Source: Notoacmeibacter sp.
GTDB taxonomy: Bacteria > Pseudomonadota > Alphaproteobacteria > Rhizobiales > Rhizobiaceae
Reading direction: 5' to 3'
Assembly: GCA_019912385.1 (NCBI GenBank)
Contig: JAIOIW010000038.1
Coordinates: 56,925 to 120,924, forward strand
DNA: 64,000 nucleotides
In this document: piece by piece, positions 60,593 through 64,000 of the stretch
Numbering within the stretch: position 1 is the first letter of the stretch
Layout of the letters: each line of letters starts with the position of its first letter
Program-made: the position numbers and the translations under genes
The notes under the pieces: model-generated
Told to the model about the DNA's origin: nothing
Databases searched by the model: none
What the model saw: the letters and a program-made list of their open reading frames with translations, nothing else

Positions 60593-61570
60593 ATGACAAA
60601 GGCAATACTTGTCAGCAGGACCGGTGGCCCTGAGGTGCTTGAACTCAAGGACGTTGATCCGGGCAAGCCCGCCAAGGACGAGGCGTTGATCGCGCAAACG
60701 GCGATCGGTCTCAATTTCATAGACGTGTATTTCCGCACCGGCCTTTATCCCTCACCAGCCGGCCTGCCGTTCACGCCGGGCAACGAGGGCGCCGGCCGGG
60801 TACTTGAGGTCGGCGAGGGGGTCGACTGGCTGAAACCCGGAGACCGGGTGGCTTATGCCGGACCGCTCGGCGCCTATGCAGAGCAGCGCGTCATGCCTGC
60901 AGACCGCCTGGTCAAGGTTCCCGACGGCATTTCCGACGAACAGGCCGCAGGCATGATGCTCAAGGGCATGACCGCCTGGTACCTGTTGCGCCGAACGCAC
61001 CCGGTGAAACCCGGCGACACGATCCTGTTCCATGCCGCTGCCGGCGGCGTCGGGCTGATAGCGGGGCAATGGGCAAAGCACCTGGGCGCGACCGTGATCG
61101 GCACGGCCGGCTCGGCCGACAAGGTGGAACTCGCCCTCGCCCACGGCTATGACCACGTCATCAACTATCGCGAGCAGGACTTTGCCGCGGAAGTGAAGAA
61201 GCTGACCGCCGGCGCGCTTTGCGATGTCGTTTACGATTCCGTGGGCAAGGACACCTATCCCGGCTCGCTCGACTGCCTGCGCCCATTCGGATTGTTCGTC
61301 AGTTTCGGCCAGTCGTCCGGCCCGATCGAGAATTTCAATCTCGGCCTGCTTGCCCAGAAGGGCTCGCTGTTCGCCACGCGCCCGACGCTGTTCACCTATA
61401 TCGCCAAGCGCGAGGATCTCGAAACCGCGGCCTCCGAGCTGTTCGGCCTGGTCGCTTCGGGCGTGATCGATATCCAGGTGAACCAGAAGTATGCGCTTGC
61501 CGAGGCCGGGCGGGCGCACAGCGATCTCGAGGCGCGCAAGACAACCGGGACAACGGTGCTGCTACCGTGA
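60593..61570 (+). CDS. qor: NADPH:quinone oxidoreductase (zeta-crystallin type)
   Basis: A medium-chain reductase (325 aa) without zinc ligands. It starts MTKAILVSRTGGPEVLELKDVD; the PGNEGAGRVLEVG block, the NADPH motif HAAAGGVGLIAGQWAKHLGA and YDSVGKDTY match quinone oxidoreductase. It reduces quinones or acts on enones in the cytosol. It starts 3 bp after pcs and is probably the last gene of the DUF2182 run. Confidence 0.92.
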   Translation: MTKAILVSRTGGPEVLELKDVDPGKPAKDEALIAQTAIGLNFIDVYFRTGLYPSPAGLPFTPGNEGAGRVLEVGEGVDWLKPGDRVAYAGPLGAYAEQRVMPADRLVKVPDGISDEQAAGMMLKGMTAWYLLRRTHPVKPGDTILFHAAAGGVGLIAGQWAKHLGATVIGTAGSADKVELALAHGYDHVINYREQDFAAEVKKLTAGALCDVVYDSVGKDTYPGSLDCLRPFGLFVSFGQSSGPIENFNLGLLAQKGSLFATRPTLFTYIAKREDLETAASELFGLVASGVIDIQVNQKYALAEAGRAHSDLEARKTTGTTVLLP

Positions 61571-61613
61571 TTGCCCCCGTGAAGATTGAAGCTGTTTCAA
61601 GGTTGCCGTCGCT

Positions 61614-61641
61614 TTGACCGGGCGGAAAGCTTGGCTAGCAT
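61614..61641 (+). promoter_or_regulatory. Candidate sigma70 promoter of the ABC transporter operon
   Basis: TTGACC and TAGCAT with a 16-bp spacer, the -10 ending 33 bp before the TTG start at 61675. This marks the ABC genes as a unit separate from qor. By eye only. Confidence 0.5.
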
Positions 61642-61674
61642 CAGCGACAACGAGAAGAAGCCGGAGGGGAATCC

Positions 61675-63246
61675 TTGGCTCATGAGGGTAACAACAAAGG
61701 GGAGGCCCTGCTCGAAGTTCGCGGGTTGACGAAAGTATTCGGTACGTTGACGGCGTGCGACCATATCGACCTGGTCATCGGGAAGGGTGAAATCCACGCT
61801 CTGCTGGGCGAAAACGGCGCCGGCAAGTCGACGCTGGTCAAGATGCTGTTCGGCTCGCTGGAGCCCAATGACGGCGAGATCGCCTGGAAAGGCGAGCGGG
61901 TCAGGATCACGAGCCCTGGCCACGCCCGCAGCCTCGGCATCGGCATGGTGTTCCAGCATTTTTCGCTGTTCGATTCGCTGACGGTGGCCGAAAACATCGC
62001 CCTGTCGCTCGACGATGACACCGCCATCCGCACGATCGCAGCCAAGGCGCAGGCGTTGTCCCATAGCTACGGACTGCCGCTCGACCCCTATTCGATGGTC
62101 GGCGATCTTTCCGTCGGCGAGCGCCAGCGCATCGAAATCATCCGCTGCCTGCTGCAGACACCCGACCTCATCATCCTCGACGAACCGACCTCGGTGCTGA
62201 CGCCTCAGGAGGCCGACAAGCTGTTCGAGACGCTGGAACGGCTGAGAGGCGAGGGCAAGTCGATCCTCTACATCTCTCATCGCCTGGAAGAGGTGAAGCG
62301 GATGTGCGATCGCGCCACGGTACTCAGGCACGGCAAGGTTGTCGGCCACTGCAATCCACGCGACGAGACCGCCGCGTCGCTCGCTTCCATGATGGTCGGA
62401 ACGGAAATCCACCAGGTGATCCGCGAGACACCGGAGGGCGGACCGGGCAAACCGCTGATCGAGATCAGGAAGCTAGACAGGCCGGCCGCGACACCGTTCG
62501 CGATGCCGCTGCGCCACGTGTCGCTGACTGTCCGTGGCGGCGAAGTGATCGGCATCGCCGGTGTGGCCGGCAACGGGCAGGGCGAGTTTTTCGAAGCAAT
62601 CTCGGGCGAAGTGTTGCAGGACGACGCCGGTTCGGTGCGCCTTCGCGGCACCGATGCCGGGCGCATGGGCATTTCGCAGCGCCGGCTCATCGGCGCGGCT
62701 TTCGTGCCGGAGGAACGTCTCGGACACGGGGCGGCGCCGGCGATGGCCCTGTCGGAAAACCTGCTGCTCTCGCGTCACAAGACCGACGCGCAGGCGTTTC
62801 TTGGTCCGCTCGGGACGATCCGCATCGGTGCGATCTCGGAGGCTTCGAAACGCGTCGTCATGGACATGGATGTGCGCAAGAGCGCGGAAGACCCGGAGGC
62901 CGCGTCGCTTTCGGGCGGCAATCTGCAGAAATTCATCATCGGCCGCGAACTGGACCGCCAACCGGCCATCATGATCGTCAACCAGCCCACATGGGGCGTC
63001 GACGCAGGCGCGGCGGCGCGTATTCGGCAGGCGCTGATCGAACTGGCACGCGCCGGCTCGGCCGTGCTCGTCATCAGCCAGGACCTCGACGAGTTGTTCG
63101 AGATCTCCGATGCGATCGCTGTGATGCACAACGGGGAGATGTCGGAGCCGGTGCCTATCGCGGAGGCAACCTACGAGAATATCGGCCTGCTGATGGGCGG
63201 CTCGGAGCCGGGCCATCTCGATCACGACGAAAGAGAGTCCGTGTGA
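61675..63246 (+). CDS. ABC transporter ATP-binding protein, nucleoside/simple-sugar type (two ATPase domains)
   Basis: A 523-aa double ATPase. Domain 1 has Walker A GENGAGKSTLVKM, signature LSVGERQRIE and Walker B LIILDEPTSVL. Domain 2 has a degenerate P-loop GVAGNGQGEFF (no Lys), LSGGNLQKFIIGRE and TWGVDAG, as in RbsA/NupA-type ATPases. The start is an unusual TTG with a strong GGAGGGG site. It overlaps the permease start by one base. No binding-protein gene is upstream, so it may lie beyond the window. Confidence 0.92.
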   Translation: MAHEGNNKGEALLEVRGLTKVFGTLTACDHIDLVIGKGEIHALLGENGAGKSTLVKMLFGSLEPNDGEIAWKGERVRITSPGHARSLGIGMVFQHFSLFDSLTVAENIALSLDDDTAIRTIAAKAQALSHSYGLPLDPYSMVGDLSVGERQRIEIIRCLLQTPDLIILDEPTSVLTPQEADKLFETLERLRGEGKSILYISHRLEEVKRMCDRATVLRHGKVVGHCNPRDETAASLASMMVGTEIHQVIRETPEGGPGKPLIEIRKLDRPAATPFAMPLRHVSLTVRGGEVIGIAGVAGNGQGEFFEAISGEVLQDDAGSVRLRGTDAGRMGISQRRLIGAAFVPEERLGHGAAPAMALSENLLLSRHKTDAQAFLGPLGTIRIGAISEASKRVVMDMDVRKSAEDPEAASLSGGNLQKFIIGRELDRQPAIMIVNQPTWGVDAGAAARIRQALIELARAGSAVLVISQDLDELFEISDAIAVMHNGEMSEPVPIAEATYENIGLLMGGSEPGHLDHDERESV

Positions 63247-64000
63247 TGCGCATCGAACTCGTCAAGCGGCCGCAGCGATCAGCCCTGTTCAGCGCATTGT
63301 CGCCATTCATCGCGCTCGCGCTCACTATCGTCGCGGGCGCAATCATGTTCATCGCGTTGGGCAAGAATCCGGCGGTGGGCCTCTATTCGTATTTCATAGA
63401 GCCGCTGACCGAGACCTGGTCGCTTCACGAACTGGCGATCAAGGCATCGCCGCTGATCCTGATCGCGGCCGGCCTGTGCATCTGCTACCGCTCCAACAAT
63501 TGGAACATCGGCGCGGAAGGCCAGTTCCTGATGGGCGCATTCGCTGGTTCCGCGCTTCCCGTTCTGTTGCCCGATGTGCAGAACATCCTGATCCTGCCGC
63601 TCATGCTGCTCATGGGAATGGCCGGCGGAGCGGCCTGGGCGGCGATCCCCGCCTATCTGAAGACGCGCTTCAACACCAACGAGATCCTGACCAGCCTGAT
63701 GCTGGTCTATATTGCGCAGCTGTTCCTGGATTGGCTGGTTCGCGGGCCGTGGCGCAATCCGCAAGGGTTCAGCTTTCCCGGCACCATCACTTTCCACGAC
63801 TATGCCCTGCTGCCGGAGATCCTGCCGGCATCCGGACGGGCCAATTACGGCATCGGGCTCGCAATCATCGCCGCGATCATCGTATGGTTCGTCCTTGCCC
63901 GCACGCTCAAGGGCTTCGAGGTGCGGGTCATCGGCCAAAGCCCGCGGGCGGGACGCTTTGCCGGCTTTTCGCCCAAGCGAATGACGATTTTCGCGTTTCT
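63246..64000 (+). CDS. ABC transporter permease, nucleoside/simple-sugar type (cut by window end)
   Basis: The first 251 codons are present, starting MRIELVKRPQRSALFSALSPF at an ATG that overlaps the ATPase stop (TGATG). Conserved permease blocks are CYRSNNWNIGAEGQFLMGA and YLKTRFNTNEILTSLMLVYIAQ, close to YufP/NupP-type nucleoside permeases. About seven membrane helices lie before the window edge. The paired second permease would be expected next. Confidence 0.92.
   Translation, partial: MRIELVKRPQRSALFSALSPFIALALTIVAGAIMFIALGKNPAVGLYSYFIEPLTETWSLHELAIKASPLILIAAGLCICYRSNNWNIGAEGQFLMGAFAGSALPVLLPDVQNILILPLMLLMGMAGGAAWAAIPAYLKTRFNTNEILTSLMLVYIAQLFLDWLVRGPWRNPQGFSFPGTITFHDYALLPEILPASGRANYGIGLAIIAAIIVWFVLARTLKGFEVRVIGQSPRAGRFAGFSPKRMTIFAF

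Overview
The window reads as a continuous piece of chromosome from a high-GC alphaproteobacterium, most likely order Hyphomicrobiales (Rhizobium/Mesorhizobium/Phyllobacteriaceae side). The evidence is gene content and order: a fused ispDF, dusB-ntrB-ntrC, a glgP-glgB-glgC-glgA-pgm glycogen operon, glmU-glmS-DUF502 facing recG with sdhE and mfd behind it, a one-step phosphatidylcholine synthase, an IalB-family exported protein and HspQ. I see no rRNA, tRNA, insertion sequence, prophage or CRISPR array. Genes are tightly packed. The largest gaps without a gene are about 54516-54794 (279 bp) and 2066-2311 (246 bp), so no gap exceeds 300 bp.

Layout. 1-6228: housekeeping (trpD fragment, a PpiD-type foldase, tpiA, secG, an L,D-transpeptidase, cinA-like, ispDF). 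6401-10028: the nitrogen-control operon dusB-ntrB-ntrC. 10025-12439: an arylformamidase-like hydrolase, a stand-alone Lrp/AsnC effector domain and an orphan periplasmic binding protein. 12515-18636: a taurine (aminosulfonate) module in which the MocR-type regulator tauR and xsc run one way and tpa-ackA the other. Together they convert taurine to sulfite, acetyl phosphate and then acetate plus ATP. 18627-30621: glycogen synthesis and breakdown on the minus strand, ending in a CobW-type GTPase. 30801-39947: a candidate aromatic or hydroxycinnamate catabolic locus. It has a minus-strand run amidohydrolase-dctP-dctQ-dctM-ThDP enzyme, a divergent feruloyl-CoA synthase-like ligase, a MarR regulator and a crotonase. 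Two closely similar operator-like sites lie in front of the ligase and the crotonase. 40055-52007: ccdA, an EamA exporter, glmU, glmS, DUF502, recG, sdhE, mfd. 52011-58198: a DsbA-like protein, a YejA-like binding protein, an IalB-family protein, hspQ, an AEC carrier and a UbiH-like hydroxylase. 58302-61570: a DUF2182-DUF1326-pcs-quinone reductase run. 61675 to the end: a nucleoside/sugar-type ABC transporter cut by the window edge.

The strongest leads for something not well described are the 30.8-40.0 kb locus with its matching operator sites, and the coupled DUF2182-DUF1326-pcs run with its cysteine-rich motif. Also notable are the very AT-rich in-gene patches of dusB and glmS, which both fall near domain boundaries. 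Assignments rest on reading protein motifs and gene order by eye; no database search was run.
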